A stretch of DNA of 28,357 nucleotides from Gryganskiella cystojenkinii (GCA_015852425.1 JAAAIG010000502.1:1-28357); one strand, 5' to 3'; shown: positions 1-13,094, numbered from the stretch's first letter. Notes: generated by a model from the letters alone, not told the origin. Program-made: numbers and translations.

Positions 1-874
1 CTCCTTGTAAAGTATCCCTAAAGGGGGAGGAGAACTCTTTATCTCTTTTTATCTCTTTTAAGACACAGAATCCACGTCTGATATTCTGATGGAGAGCAAG
101 TCTACGGGCTGCAGAAAAAAAATAATCACGACAACTATCGACACGTCTGATATAGGCGCCACTATGTATGCTAGTGTCCAAAAAAAAAAAAAAAAAAGAA
201 GTCGTAATATCAACTTGTTCTTCAGCTCAGTGGTCCTGAGGAGATGGAACTCGTTGTCCTGTCTTGTGTCCACGCCTCGACACCTATCCTTCACCTATAC
301 AAAGAGTCTTCACGAGAGAAAAGATCAAAAATGAACGTGGGAACCATGTTCGCCAGCAGCACAGATGCCGAGGAACGGAGCCGGATTTAGCAATCTTGAT
401 CCCAACAAACAACACTACTATCAAGAAAGAAATATTTTATTTTTATTTTTATTTTTATCATCTTTTCCATGAAAGAGCTTCCTACTGGAATAAAAAATGG
501 CACAAAATCACTCGCAAAACCGTAGTATGATCAAAGTCTTCTTCCTCCGCGCACTTACGATTGATATCAGCAATGAAAGGTCACCCATGTCATTTTTAAA
601 AGGTATAATATTTGATAGATTCAGAGGACAATAATATTTACAAGAAGCCCAGCTGGGTGAAGGCTGCAGGCCCGTATTGGTACAAATCTGGAGACCAGAA
701 AGGAAGAGGAAATAAGAGAGGTAAAAATAGGTCGACAAGAAAAAGCCATGAAAGAAATGAAATAGACTACTAGTAGGAGAGTGCTACGGTTATTAGGTGG
801 GGAAAAAAAACAATGGCAACAAAGGAAGGAACAGAAACAAAGTATCTTTTTTTGTATTATGATTTTGATTTTTT
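1..874. other. Downstream flank of the zinc-finger gene, no gene seen
   Basis: No ORF here has recognisable protein content. The stretch holds an 18-base A run at 180-197, a repeated ATCTCTTTTT motif near 38-60 and a short (ATTTTT)n-like tract near 435-460. The 3' untranslated region of the minus-strand regulator must lie in its right-hand part, but I see no clear AATAAA on the minus strand close to the stop codon. Confidence 0.6.
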
Positions 875-2727
875 TTAAGCCAGCACGGCAAGGATCTCGG
901 CCGAGTAATCTTGCATGTAAGGGTAACCTTGGAAGGCCGCCGATTGCTGTTGCTGTTGTTGTTGTTGCTGAGCCAACTGCTGAGCCTGTTGAGCGGCCAT
1001 CTGCTGAGCTTGCTTATTAGCGGCCTTCTCGGCACGACCACTGTTATGACGGTGGATACGGATATGCTGGTTCAAGTTGTCGCTGCGTGAGAATCGCTTC
1101 GGACAGTTGTTGATAGGGCATTCGAATGCTAAAAGAGGAAAAGGACGAAACAAAAACAAAAGTGTTTGTCAGTTTTTGGCATTAAACTTTTTTTTTTTCC
1201 AATTGTTTCCTACCGACATTTTCGTAGGTGAGTGGTTTTTCAGGCTAGGTAAAACTTACGTTTCTCCATCGTGTGGATAGAGCGGACATGACGCTTGAGA
1301 TGCTCGGATCGCTTAAAAACTTTGCCACAATCTTCGAATCGACAAGTAAAAACTTTACCACCGCTGTTATCTGGGAAACAAGAGACCCGACGACCGCGGG
1401 ACCGTTTTGGGGTAGGCTTGATAATCGGTGTACCGTCCGCATTGGTCAGCATGCCGGCCATAACGTTGATGGGCATACCATTTGCGTCACATGTCATCGC
1501 TGTCGAATTAGCATAAGAGTGCGGCGAGGAAGGCTCACTCTTGGTTCTTGATAGCGGATAAGAGGCCGAGACAAGAGAAGAGGAAGAACTCGAAGCCGAG
1601 ATGGAACCGTTACTTGAAAAGGGTGATCGCGGTGACATCGAAGAGGAAGAAGACGAAGATTCCTCGGCAAGGGTGGGGAGAGAGCTGGTCGAGTAACGGT
1701 GGGAGTGATGGTGATGATGTTGATGTTGTTGGTGGGAGTGGTGAAGGTTGTTGTTGTGATAGATGGAAGAAGAAGATGTGTGGTTATGAGAGTGTTGCTG
1801 GGAGTACAGGGTGTGTTGGTTCGCCGATGCATAATAGTCGTCATCGTAGACAACATGACTGGTATAGCCGACGGGATTATCACACAGTTCCATGCTGCGG
1901 GCCACACCCGTGGCCTGGTTCAAGGCCGCCTGGGCCGCCAAGGCCGCACTGGCCTCGAATGAGGTCAGACTGTTGCCATGATTGGTATTATTGTTGGCAC
2001 CGGTCTCACAGATCTCTGAGAGTTGACTATTCGAGAAGGAACGGGCCATGTTCATCATGTACGTGGTAGCAGCAGAAGCACCAGCAGTGGCAGTGCTGTT
2101 GCCGAGAGCTGCGAACTGAGCCTCAGTGAGTTCAGACTTGATGCGTTGTTGGTACATGTATTCGGAGGAGGCTTGACAATCCTCTGCGGCGGGCGCGGTC
2201 GAATACGACATGAAGGTCTCGGTCTCGTACAGGTTGGTCGGTTCTTGGAACTCTTGGTCGTACTCGCTCTCGGAAAACAACAGGTTGGCGCGCGCGGGCA
2301 TAAACGCATCGACGGGCATATCAAGGAACTGACCCGCAGCAACAGGCGAAGCAGGATGATCGCCGAGGATTTGAATCTGGTGGATGTTTTCGTGCGAGTT
2401 GGAGGGTGTAAAGAGACTGTGAATAGAGCGGTTCTCTTGTTGTTGCTGTTGCTGTTGTGATTGTTGAAGAGGGGAAGACACTGGGGAAGAAGAATGGCTC
2501 AAAATGCTGGCATGGCTCTGCATAGGTGAGGGGGAAGAGTAACAAGAGTCTGAAAAAGATGGGGAGGGAGAGAACGTCGTCTTGTTCTTATTGTTGTTCT
2601 CGAGAGCCAAAAGGACAGTCTGGTCGAGTTGTGACTGGTCGATCTGGTCAGAGTTGGTCTGTGCCTTGTTGTTGTTATCAAGCGACGCAGTCGACAAAGC
2701 TGGCGATGCAAGAGCCGAGGCTGTCAT
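875..2727 (-). CDS. Msn2/Msn4-type C2H2 zinc-finger transcription factor
   Basis: Predicted 573-residue nuclear DNA-binding regulator. Exons: 2727-1260 and 1128-875; the 131-nt intron starts GTAAGT and ends TTTTAG. The N-terminal four fifths is low-complexity (Ser, Asn, Gln and His runs), typical of activation regions. Two C2H2 fingers lie near the C-terminus: finger 1 with Cys462, Cys467, His480, His485, and finger 2 with Cys493, Cys498, His511, His515. Their recognition helices read RSEHLKR and RSDNLNQ, essentially those of yeast Msn2/Msn4, which bind the stress element AGGGG. The intron cuts the codon for Pro490 in the inter-finger linker, so the family-typical EKPFEC linker appears only after splicing; this supports the model. 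A basic stretch with RRVS (Ser449) just before finger 1 fits a PKA site beside a nuclear localisation signal, and RTKSEP (Ser397) fits a 14-3-3 motif. A Gln-rich tail follows finger 2. The first ATG of the open frame was taken as start. Which Msn2-like subfamily it belongs to is uncertain. Confidence 0.9.
934..1016 (-). repeat. Glutamine-codon repeat in the zinc-finger gene
   Basis: CAA/CAG-rich stretch in exon 2 that encodes a Gln-rich tail with a run of nine Gln after the second finger. On the plus strand it reads as GTT/GCT-rich sequence. Such tracts vary in length between strains. Another Gln run, from exon 1, lies near 2440-2460. Confidence 0.8.
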
Positions 2728-3300
2728 TGTGATGTCGGGAAGAAAGACGTAAAGAAAGACGGCAAAGTACAACAAAAAATGTCGGCAAAAGGTGCGTTAT
2801 TACTGAAGGAGTGAAAGAAATTGTATGGTTGATCTCGTTTTGAATAGAAAGTTTGCAATTTTCGTTAAGATGACAACGGAGGATGTTTACAAAGAAAATC
2901 AAAAGGCTGTGAAAATGTAGGAATGAAGAAGCAAATTGACAGCTGGTGGGTGTGAGAGTGAGGAAGAGCGAATGTGTGAAAGCGTCAAAGAGAGAGTGTG
3001 ATTTACTTTTCGGGTATGATTGATGAATGTCGAGGAAAGAAAGAAAAAAGGAAAAAATGGAAAGGACTTGAGTGGGCCTGGCGTCCCTTTTTGTAGTTCT
3101 CGAGGGAGGAAGTTTTTTTTCGATCTGTTCGAGTCCGTCTGAGAAACGAACAGAGAAAAAGTAAGCAGCGATTGAATTGGAGAGGCCTCAATTGCCTGAC
3201 TCTCTTTTGTTCTGCACAGTAGCAATGGGGAGAAGATCAGGGAAAGGCAACACACCGAACGACAACAACGACAACAAGAGTCGCGTTAGACGGATTGAAT
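2728..3300. promoter_or_regulatory. 5' flank of the zinc-finger gene
   Basis: Immediate upstream region of the minus-strand regulator, so it should contain its 5' untranslated region and core promoter. The minus-strand sequence is rich in C/T tracts near 2920-3110, as in the leaders of other genes here. I could not pick out a convincing TATA box. Confidence 0.45.
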
Positions 3301-3308
3301 CAGCCTTG

Positions 3309-3347
3309 GATTGAATTGATTTTTCTACTCTAAAAATTGATTCAATC
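3309..3347. repeat. Imperfect inverted repeat
   Basis: Arms 3309-3324 and 3332-3347 match at 14 of 16 positions around a 7-nt loop. Further ATTGAAT or ATTCAA words flank it within 80 bp. It could form a hairpin if transcribed or be a paired binding site; no known element is recognised. Confidence 0.5.
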
Positions 3348-4260
3348 AAACATAAACAAAAATCCTTATTCAATTGAGCCATGCTGACCTTTTCTTTTAC
3401 GTGTTGTTTGTTTTTGTTGAAAAAAAAACCAAACAAAAAGAGTTCAAGGTCAAGTTGTCTCTTTTTTTTGTTTTTTTGAGTGGTGACCGACCGACATGGA
3501 CTGACTGACGGACTGACTTGTTTAAACAAACACATCACGTCCAAAGTGGATGCCCTTGTTTTTCTTTTGTTTTGTCGGTCTGTACACGCACACGGACCAG
3601 AGTCTTGTCAGCATACCGTGCTCGTTTGGGTCACGCCGATCATGTCAGTTTTCTTTTTTTGTCGCTTGCTGTCGTCGCTCCTAGGCCAGAACTCAGCCTC
3701 GGCGATGGAGAATATTTCTCGGTGTTTTCGCTCATAGCCGCCATTTTTTTTTGGTTCGGATATCATCGCGCCGTTTGGATGGGTCGTTTGCTCGTTCGTT
3801 CGTTGATCCACTCTCACTTACGACGTCAAAGAGCGAGGCAACAAACGAACCTTTCTTATCAGTGTAAAATGGGATAAGAATAAGAAAAAGGAACATCAAT
3901 CCCGAGGGAATTGAAGGAAATCTTGACCCCACCGACATTTCCCGCGTACTCCAACTGAACTTTTTTTTTTGTCTGCTCAACCAGCAACAGAAATCATTCT
4001 CGATTTCCAAGGTTACTCTGACGCCAGGTGTGTTTAGTATCGACGGACGGACGGAAAAAAACACAAACATTTTATAGACGAAGGGGTGTCGAACACTTGT
4101 TATTCTCTGCCCTGGACTTTCTTTCTTTGACCCACATCCTTCTGAACCTGTTAAACCCACCCTTGAATTCTTAGGGAAAGAGCATACTACGATTCGCAGC
4201 TACTATTTTCTCACCAACCAGAGCGTGACAGAACACCATTTTCTGTCTCCTTAACATTTC

Positions 4261-4372
4261 TTTTTTTTTTTTTTTTTTGCTATGGACCTAGACTTTTTGT
4301 AGACTCTCAAGTTGGAGGGGGTGGAAAAAAACAGAATGGGCGCTGCTGATCCAAAAAAAAAAAAAAAAAAAA
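4261..4372. repeat. Poly-T and poly-A runs close together
   Basis: T18 at 4261-4278 and A20 at 4353-4372, about 75 bp apart and in opposite orientation, so the two could pair as inverted-repeat arms. Long A/T runs recur through the window, and these are the closest facing pair. Confidence 0.8.
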
Positions 4373-7300
4373 TAGACCGAGTAGAAAATTGGGAGGGAAA
4401 AAAAAGCAAACACCATGGCCCAAGCTTTTGCAAACGGGTATTTTCTTTCTCTGCTGACAAGTCTCAGTTACATGCCAAAAGAGATTATTGCGTTTCAGCT
4501 GTTCATGCTCATAAATATTCGAGTAGCGCATAACATTTTTTATAAAGGCAACAACTGACGTGAACGGATGTGGCTAAAGAGCAGATGTAAAGCGAATGAC
4601 CTCTTCTGGAGGACACATGGGTTCTACCGTTTTTCGTTGTTTTCCTCATCCTCTATGCCCGATGGCGCATAGGCACACGGCTCATGGGCACACGGACAAA
4701 CTGGCATCATGGCGTCTCCGTTGTCAGAGGCCGTACGCTTCTACTCGATGGCTCTCTTTCTCTATCCTCGCGAGAGAGCATCTGCGTATTTTTTTTATTT
4801 TGGATAAGCCAAATCCGTCATTCGTGCAACACAACTACGACCACATTATGGATTATGCTGATTTTTTTTTCCTCTTTTTTTTGCCATCTGTCTCCTAATC
4901 TTTTTTCACTCTTGAGCAAATAAAGTGCCGTTTCTCGTTGAGCACACGCGCCATGAGCGTAGTAGACTAGAATACGTAAGAGCAGTTGACCACAATCACA
5001 AAGAACTTTTCTAGGTGGAAAAATACATAAGATTTGGGAGCCCGTATGGACCATGGGTTAAGTTAGTCGTCATCGTCATCTGGCACCTCCTGAAGGAGGA
5101 AAATGAAAGTTGTGCTGTGCTCCATGGATAGCAGTCCATGGATCTATTAATACAGAGACATCACAGATTTATTTGAATCAGTGTGACTTCCTTGCGTGCC
5201 CCAGATCATGGCGACCCCGTAGGTCGCAGGCGTTGGGCTAAAAAAACCGTGCGTGCTTGAGTGCGTGCGTGTGTTTGTAGGATACCAATTTGACCCCAAA
5301 TGATCAAGTGAACCCAAAGGTAAAAAAATAATCTCAAAAAAAAAAGAAATGAGCCCGAGAGGCCTGGCGCTTAGTCCAACTTTTTTTGCGTGATGCTCTG
5401 TCGCGTGGCGGAATGACTCTCCGCTGTGGATCAATGGAACAAACAGGGGGTGGGACGTCAAGGGAGAGGTTCGAATTTAGGAGGATAATAATGAAGGTCG
5501 AGGGTTGTAGGGAGGTAGGATGAGGTGGGCGAAATGATCGTTTCAAGAGAACCCTTGCAGGGCCGTCTTTCTGTAGTCAAATTTTGTTTTGACCATAGGG
5601 AGGCAGAAAGGGGGTTGGAGGGGAGGAGAGAGAAAACCATTACGTCCTTCGCAACGGATGAATTCTGACAGACGAAACGCCTCACCTTCAAATGTGGAGT
5701 TCGCGTTCCATGTTCAAGTCAACTCTGACACAAAAAAGTTGTCAACGGATAGTCCGATGGGCAGACGGTTGGCCTCGGGATGACCAAGGTCGAGAGAAAA
5801 AAAAACGGCTCAAAAACATAAGCAACCACTCACATCGTTAAAGACACGAACGAAAAGCCCACAAGACAAGACCCGGCGTCGGTGTTTCGCCAATTTCTTC
5901 TTGACCAGGCGGGTGGACAGCTCTTTTTTCTTGCCCAAAAAAAATATCATGAGCATGATGAGCATAATAGCCAGCTGTTGCGTTAGTTGTCATCTGTCTT
6001 TTTTTTGTGCTTTGCCTAGCCCATTCGACATCTGGCATGGTAACTCTATTGAATCTCGACTGATATCATGCATATCTATCGCAAAAGGGTAGTCTGGAGG
6101 AGGATGGCTGGCTCAGCTTTGCCTTTGCGATCATCAGCATCGTCATAATTACGCTTTTTGTTTCCTACATGGGGTCAAATAGCGTTTGCCTATTGTTCTC
6201 ATTCCCAGTAGAGGCAGTGCTCTGTTAGGTAGATGGTTACTCCGATAGCTGTCTTGTTCTCTTTTCTTTGGTCCGGACCTTCGCTGAGGGCGGGGAAAAT
6301 TAAAATCCCTCTGTCATTCCTTTTTTTTCGAAGGTTCAGTTGGGATTTGGGAGTTGGGATCATGTTAAGAGATCTGCGAGGTCACTTCAGGTACCCAGAG
6401 CGTGGGTGTCAGGCGGTCAGAGGCGGGGTTGGGGAAGAGGGTGTCTTTACTTCTTTTTTTTTTCATCAAAAACCACTTGTCGCAACTTTTTTGTTCGACC
6501 TCAACTCTCGATATTGAAAAGTAGTAAAGCGAAGGGTCTCATTTTTTGCTCCCCTTATCGCAGATGAGACAATAATGAACAAAATAAAATCAATGACCAA
6601 TCTTGCTACTGCTCTCGGTGTGTAGAGACAGAGAGAGAAGGGAGGTGGTGATAGAGCTTCGTTTTTAGGTCTCTCTTTGTCGACACTGAATGTTGAACAG
6701 AAAAAAAAGGTTTGATCTCGATACGACTATACCAAGCCTCATCGTCCCTCAGATAGTTTTTTTTCCCGGATGACCAGGGTTGTTGGCAAAGATTATCAAA
6801 GAGGGTCCTCTTCCAACGAACTTGTAAAACGTCTTGCACGACCTCCCCACCCCCGACTTTTTTTATTTTTATTTCGTACCCAATGAATCCTATCCTCCGA
6901 CATTTATTTCTTCAGGTCGCAAATAGAGCGACTGTGTCCATTACTCCTTACGCGCGCTTTGAACGCGCTGTTGATTTTGCGACCCCTCTTTGCCTCGCCC
7001 AGGTTCAAAGATTCGAAGTGAGAGAGGACGATGCATCTATCTGGAGAGACCTTGGAATGAAGGGATCCGTGCCATGCTCAACAAAAAAGAAGGGGTGGAT
7101 TCAAAATGTCAGCCTGCGCATGCGTTTTTCATTCTCTGGAATGTTTTTTTGTGCTTTTGCTCGTTACGCAAAATCAAACGCACTGTAATAAGGGTTTCGC
7201 CATGGTACAAACAAAAAGTAAGGACTCGAGAGCCCTGATCAAAGACAGGATGGCCCTCGAACAAACAAAACCTTTGAGGAGTATAAAAAAACAACTCTTC

Positions 7301-7988
7301 AAAAGCTCTCAATTGCTGACCTGATGCCGTGCTCTGTGTGTGTGTCTGTTTTCGCTACAAGATTCAGCAAGGCTCGAGCACAAATCGCAATATTGATTCC
7401 ACTTTTCTTTCGAGATTTCGACGTGTCAGCATAGATCCGAGAAATGTATCAACATTTAGCGTCAAATCTACCAGGAGCCTTCAGTCAGTTCAACCAGTTT
7501 AACCAGCAAAACGTTATCAGTTATGAAAGAGAACGCAAAAAGCACGGTAAGGAATGGACTGTTTTGAAATGAAAGAGGAAAACACGTAAACACGCACTAT
7601 TACAAAAATAGTCGAAAATACAGGGGAGAGAATACGGTAAAAAAGCAACAAATGTGACAAAGAATGGAAGGAGAAACCACATTCTTCGAGCTCGTCCCCA
7701 CCCATCACCATTCCTCAAATTTTCAAACCTCAGAGAATAAAGGGTTTGCCGACGCACGTTCCAACACATTTTTTGTACAACCATCGAGAAGTTCTTTTGG
7801 CATCTCTTTTATTATCACCTTGGATAGAGGATCGATTTGCAGCAACCCCCTGAGCTCTTCAAGAACTTGAGGGGACTACGAAAGTTCTCTGATTGCTTTG
7901 AGACCGAGAAAAAAGGACGCTTATGCTATGCATTCAAGAATGGACCGCATGCATCATGTAATTGTTGTTGTTGCTGCTATTGGTGTTT

Positions 7989-8005
7989 CTTGCGAGTCTC
8001 GCAAG
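7989..8005. repeat. 17-nt perfect dyad
   Basis: Two 8-bp arms, CTTGCGAG and CTCGCAAG, around a single T. The symmetry suits a dimeric DNA-binding protein or a tight hairpin. No adjacent gene is recognised. Confidence 0.55.
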
Positions 8006-9711
8006 GCTGATGGTAGGGGTAATCACGCATACTTGTTAAGGACAAAAGACTGCTACGGATGAGAAAATTGCCAAGAAATTACCGAGTTGTCAGCTTTGGT
8101 TGGTCTCCTTCGCTCTCTCTCTGAATCCAGCAAATCAGGATAATCAATTGGACTGACCAGGAGTGGAAGTTGGAAAGGCTCGAGAAAGAAACTGAGGTTT
8201 GACTTTTGTTAACCGACCGAACATTCTTGATCGGGGGTAGTTGGATCAAATGACACTTGTTGACCAATGTGCTAACAGAACAGTATGAGTACCAACATGA
8301 AAACTTGAAGGTCCCTCACTTTGCAGTCACTGTCTGACAATGATTGGGAGGGTCGCTGCCCCGTCGCGTAGAGCAACTCACAGTCCACCGCATTGTTGTT
8401 GTTTTCATGGCCTGGAGGGATCGAGCCTACATCTCCTTATGATAGTAGCCCAGGAATTAAACATCAACAAAAAAATCACAATTCCAAGGGGGTAGGAGAG
8501 CGTCGAGCCAAAAGTGAGACGGTCGATGCCTCTCTCTGTCTTTTGTGCATTGACCCTCGACAGGACCTCATACTCGAAACCCTGAACTTTAAACTACTCT
8601 CCTGTCTCTCCCTTTCATCTCTGTCGAAGACCCTCTGTATTTGGACAATGTGGATGGGTTGGTCCATGCACTTATTCTCGATCCTAATCCATACTGGCGA
8701 CTAGTGAAAACGCGATCGTCGCAGATATACATATTATTTTCCAAATTTTCTGTGAATTTTATTCATCGTACAGTGCAGTATTCAACACGAAGGAACAACA
8801 CAGGTCAACAAAGGTCACTGCTCTTGACATACAAATACTCTAATCAACAAAACGACTCATCGCAAAGCAAATCAGAGAAGAGTATTAGCAGAAAACTATC
8901 GCAGCATGGTGGAACCGAGAGAATGAATCAACTTCCTGCCTTGAAGCAACGAAGATGGCTTTCCAGGCGAACCAGCCATCGCGAAGTGGTGAAAAAAAAA
9001 ATACGAAAGAAGTAGATGCGCAATGCATAAGAGCCCAAAGATGTGCTTGTTGTTTGTTGTAGTACCATCCCTGCAGCGACAGAAGTGTTAGTTCATCCAT
9101 TTTCATGCTCTCAAAAGTTCGCACATTCCCCTCAACTCCACAGGGTTCGGGCTATTTTTTTGTTCCCTTTGCAAGCAAAAGAGTGCGTGCGTTTGTTTGT
9201 CCATGGCTTCATCGTGCATGGTTTTGTCTCTGTCTCTCCCTGTTTTCATGAGCTCATCTATCCTTTATTGGAAATTGGCGATTCGGGGGCTGTAGGTTTC
9301 CTGTCTCTTGTTGATCTACAGTATCTCTCACGGGTGGCTTACTCGTTCCTTTTTTTTTTTTTTTGGTCGTCTGCAACTTGCCGAGCGGTGGACCTTCCTT
9401 TCCCCTGCTTAACAGAGAAGATTATGGATCTGCTTTGCAGAAAAAAAATCACCCACACATATTCGGCCCGCGGGATTCATCGTAAAAAAACATAATTGTT
9501 GTAAAGGCTGGGGCGGCCGCTTTTCACTTTCTTTCGCTTCCCTGAGATCACCTGGATCGAGGGCCACATTTGTTATTTTTACTCTGTTCTGTGTTCCCCT
9601 GAAATTGTAGACAAGTCCATACATAGACATCACACCCGATGCACCAAATAGGTCTCGGGTTGCGGCGACAATTATTTTTTTTTTTTTTTTTTGGGTCTGC
9701 TGATTTTCTTG

Positions 9712-9757
9712 GAGTAACCAAGGTCACAGACAAACACCGCAGTGGCCATGGTTACTC
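9712..9757. repeat. Inverted repeat with GAGTAACCA arms
   Basis: Arms 9712-9725 and 9744-9757 pair at 12 of 14 positions (the outer 9 are perfect), with an 18-nt spacer. A related word, AAGGTTACTC, occurs alone near 4010. It is not recognised as a known element. Confidence 0.55.
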
Positions 9758-12700
9758 AGAGCTATCTTCGAGACAAGGTAAACATTTGGAGAAGAACAAA
9801 GTGACCCTGTGAGATGATAAACAAATTTGTTGTTGTTTTGTCAGCAACATACAAGGCATGACTTACATTTTTCTGCCTTGCTTCTCAATCGGAAGGCAAC
9901 GACAACAAAAACACGAAAAAAGAAATCGCCGTGGAACGTTGTCTCTCAATTGGCAGTCTGGCATGCCCAAAACTCCGAAGAAGCTAAAAAGAAAAATGAT
10001 AAAAGGTACGTGTACTCTTGAGATCGTTACGAAGTCTAACAAGTCTCTTCTCTTTGGCCCGACTTTTTGTGTTGTCTTTTCGAACTCCAACAGGTTAGGA
10101 TGAGGGGCGGGACTACGCGTCTCCGGCCCAACTCAAGACAATGTCTGATCTATCAAGTCTCTCATTGTCAATTGCCACTCCCTCATCGCCCCAACGGAGT
10201 TTTTCTTTTGTTTTGTTAATTGCGCAGATAAAAAGGTGTCGACGCGCGTGCAGACCATTTGATTTGTCAACGAAAGCAGTTACGTCGTGGCTCCTCGCCA
10301 CTGCCTCTCAAATTATCAATTGCAGAACAACCAAAAAACACGTCATAACAGGGCGAATGAGGGATAGATAGTCGAACATGCCGTCGGGAGACCCGTTCAT
10401 AGAGGGAGGGATGGGTGTGCGGAAAGACAGGGCAATTGGGTGATCAACAAAACGGCTCAACGTTGGCCCAAGTCAGCTCACGCTCATTAACATATGCTTA
10501 TAGGTTGTCGAGAAAAGCACGGCACAAATATACTACGTGCCTGGAAACAAAAGTCTCCTTACGCATTCCTTTTTTTTTGTACTGTACATAGACCTAGTGG
10601 CACCATCTACGGTGTCCCTGATCGTTTTGCCAGGTTTTCTCTGATCTGCAAGAGTGTCATGACCTGGTTACAAAAAAATGGAGGTGAGAGGGACTTTGTG
10701 TTCTTGTTCTCTTTTTCATGCCTGCCGAGTGGCGCGATTTCGCGCTAGTGTTGTCAGCAAGCGGTTGAACCTGAGACCGTGATAGAAAACATAACAATAA
10801 CATGCAAGGAGCATGACGGATGCAATCGATACTCTCCTAATACAACGATGAAGAACTCTTTTTTTTTTGCTTTTGGCAACTGGAAAACATTCCTGAGGAG
10901 TCTTTTGCCTCAACCATCGGAAAAATGTCAGGCCATGACATTCCCTGCCTTCGCCCAAAAAAAGATAAACCCTTTGCGTTATGCGTCCTTACAAGGAAAT
11001 AACACCGCGAAGCAAAAAGAGGGCTTGGGCGAGTTTTTTTTTTTTTTTTTTTGCCCCGTGGCTTTCTTGAACACGTTGGATACGAATCAGCAGGTCATTG
11101 CAGAAAAAGAATGGCTGAACAAGTTTAAACGAAAAACAAACCGAAGTTTCTTTCGCTACAACCCGCTTCTTTGCTCTTGTTCCTTGCTACTCCGATATTT
11201 CGCACGTTCGAGCTTGCTCGCCTCTCTATTCGTACCAGGCCGGTACCACCGGAATCGGACCTGAGAAAAGAAGCACATGAGTATGACTCGGATCAAGGAG
11301 TATCGTATCCTGTGATCCCTGTTTTTACTTTTGTTTTACTTTCTGTTTTTGTGAGGAGGGGGATTCTGGTTCAGCCTGGTTGCACAAAGTCAGCAACATG
11401 AAGTAGTCATGACGAAAGAGGTTGGAGGGCTTTTTCTGCTTCGTTTTGCCTTTTGGATTTTGGTTTGTACGTTGCCAAGTGTATTGTGCTGCACCCAAAC
11501 AGGGCTTGAGTAGGAAGCTAAAGCGGAGTTCCCTTAGGGTTATATGGAACAGAGTGTACCTGCATGGTCGACATAGGTCATGCCGTTTGTCGCTCTTTCG
11601 TTCTTCGAGAGGGAACCCTGTGCCTTATTCAACTCCCTCACTCTCAAAAAAATGGATTGCAATATTTCCGAGTGGTTGCACAGATCTGCTTCAATTGAAT
11701 AAAGGAAAATGTAAATAACAGAACAGCGTGTTCCTTGGCCTTGAAGTTGGACCAAGACCGATAGCCCAAGGTCACTTGCTACCAACAGTGTTTGCCAAAC
11801 TTTTTTTTTCTTGGTCTTCTTTTTGCGACAATGAAAAAAAGGTTCAAAGATTTGCGAGGTGTATTTTTACGTCTGTTGGCTCGGGCTTTAAACAAAAGCT
11901 GCAAGTCAGCTCTTGTTTTCTTTTGTGATCATCCTGACGCAACTGAGCAACAGACCCAAAAAAATAAAACAGCCTTCAAGTTGTTCCTGGATCGACTTTT
12001 TTTTACAAGTTCTCGGTTTTGTCATCATGAGCTAGCAGCGACCATTGCACCCACCCTCAACAAAAGACTACCCTGTGGAAGATCTCCAACCCAGTTGTTT
12101 ATATTTCGTTTAGTCCAGGCACCAAGTGCAAAACGCGCGAACACGAACAAAAAAAAAAAAAATAAGACCCATGATCAGGCGGGCTCACCAAAAAAGCAAC
12201 CAGCTTTGCTAGCCCTGAACTTCGCCCATTTTTTTTGCCCCGTCCATTTCTCCACAGATACATCGAGACAAGAAGGTCAGATAGTCATCTGGCTAAGAGG
12301 GTATTTTAGTACATACGGGTGTGTCGTAAATACAAGTTTCTCCCTCTTGCCTTTCCGTCTTATTGTTACATAATCCTCTAGCCTGCTATATTTTTTTGTG
12401 TCCACGGATCTTGGTTTCATCGGAAAATAAAAAGAAAAAGTGAAGACAGTTTGGTCTGTTTGGTCATGCGTTCGCTCCTTGCCATCTCTTTTTTTTAGAC
12501 CTTATAGTCTACTCTTGGAGTCGATTTATCACAAGAAAAAAAAACACACTTCACCCCACAAAAAGCCTGTGCACACACCCGCCTACGACTGCTTGATAAA
12601 AAAAGAATGCAGGCTTTTTTGACCTACATTCATCGCGACAATTTCAACAGCAGGATGGGCTACGATCGTTTCAATCGAGACTTGTGCCTATATAGTTTCA

Positions 12701-13094
12701 ATGTCAAACCGCACAAGACAAGAGTCATCTCTTGTACGACTTCCCGTAGTATTGAAAGAATGCAATATAACAGCCTCCTCTGTTCAGTCGAAATGCTCGT
12801 CTGACCATTTTTGGATCCTGAACGCAGCTGCGTTGACGCTTGGAAAGAAACAGCTGAGTGTGCTTTCTTCCACCCTCTATGCTTTACCCGCGCTATTTTA
12901 ATGGCATAGAGAACTCACGGCGGTGATGTGATGCATCATGACATCTTTCTTTCCTTTTTTTTTGCCACTGCAAAGCATCAGAGTAATGATCAGGGTAGAA
13001 AATCGAATCGACTTCCAGTGCTTTGCCTTTCCAAGACAATGATTCGACTGCGGCATTCAATTGACCAACTTTTTATTTGAATCAGCTTTGTGTT

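Noticed and set aside
1494..2460. Open frames overlapping the zinc-finger gene on both strands
   Set aside because: They are shadows of the repetitive Ser/His/Gln codons of the real exon.
6883..7188. 101-codon plus-strand frame starting MNPILRHLF
   Set aside because: No family motif, promoter or splice partner could be identified; length is within chance for this region.
8340..8450. Possible tRNA because of a GGATCGAGCC word like a B box
   Set aside because: The arms around it do not pair as a T stem and no acceptor stem or A box fits.
8590..9015. Frame containing VDGLVHALILDPNPYWRLV, which looks protein-like
   Set aside because: The plausible part is short, the remainder is Ser/Lys/Arg-rich without pattern, and no flanking exons with matching phase were found.
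10779..11264. 161-codon plus-strand open frame
   Set aside because: Crosses the T19 run (poly-Phe) and has no family motif.
11792..12373. 193-codon plus-strand open frame in the gene desert
   Set aside because: Composition follows A and T runs, no recognisable domain, and no coding-type codon bias compared with the real genes here.
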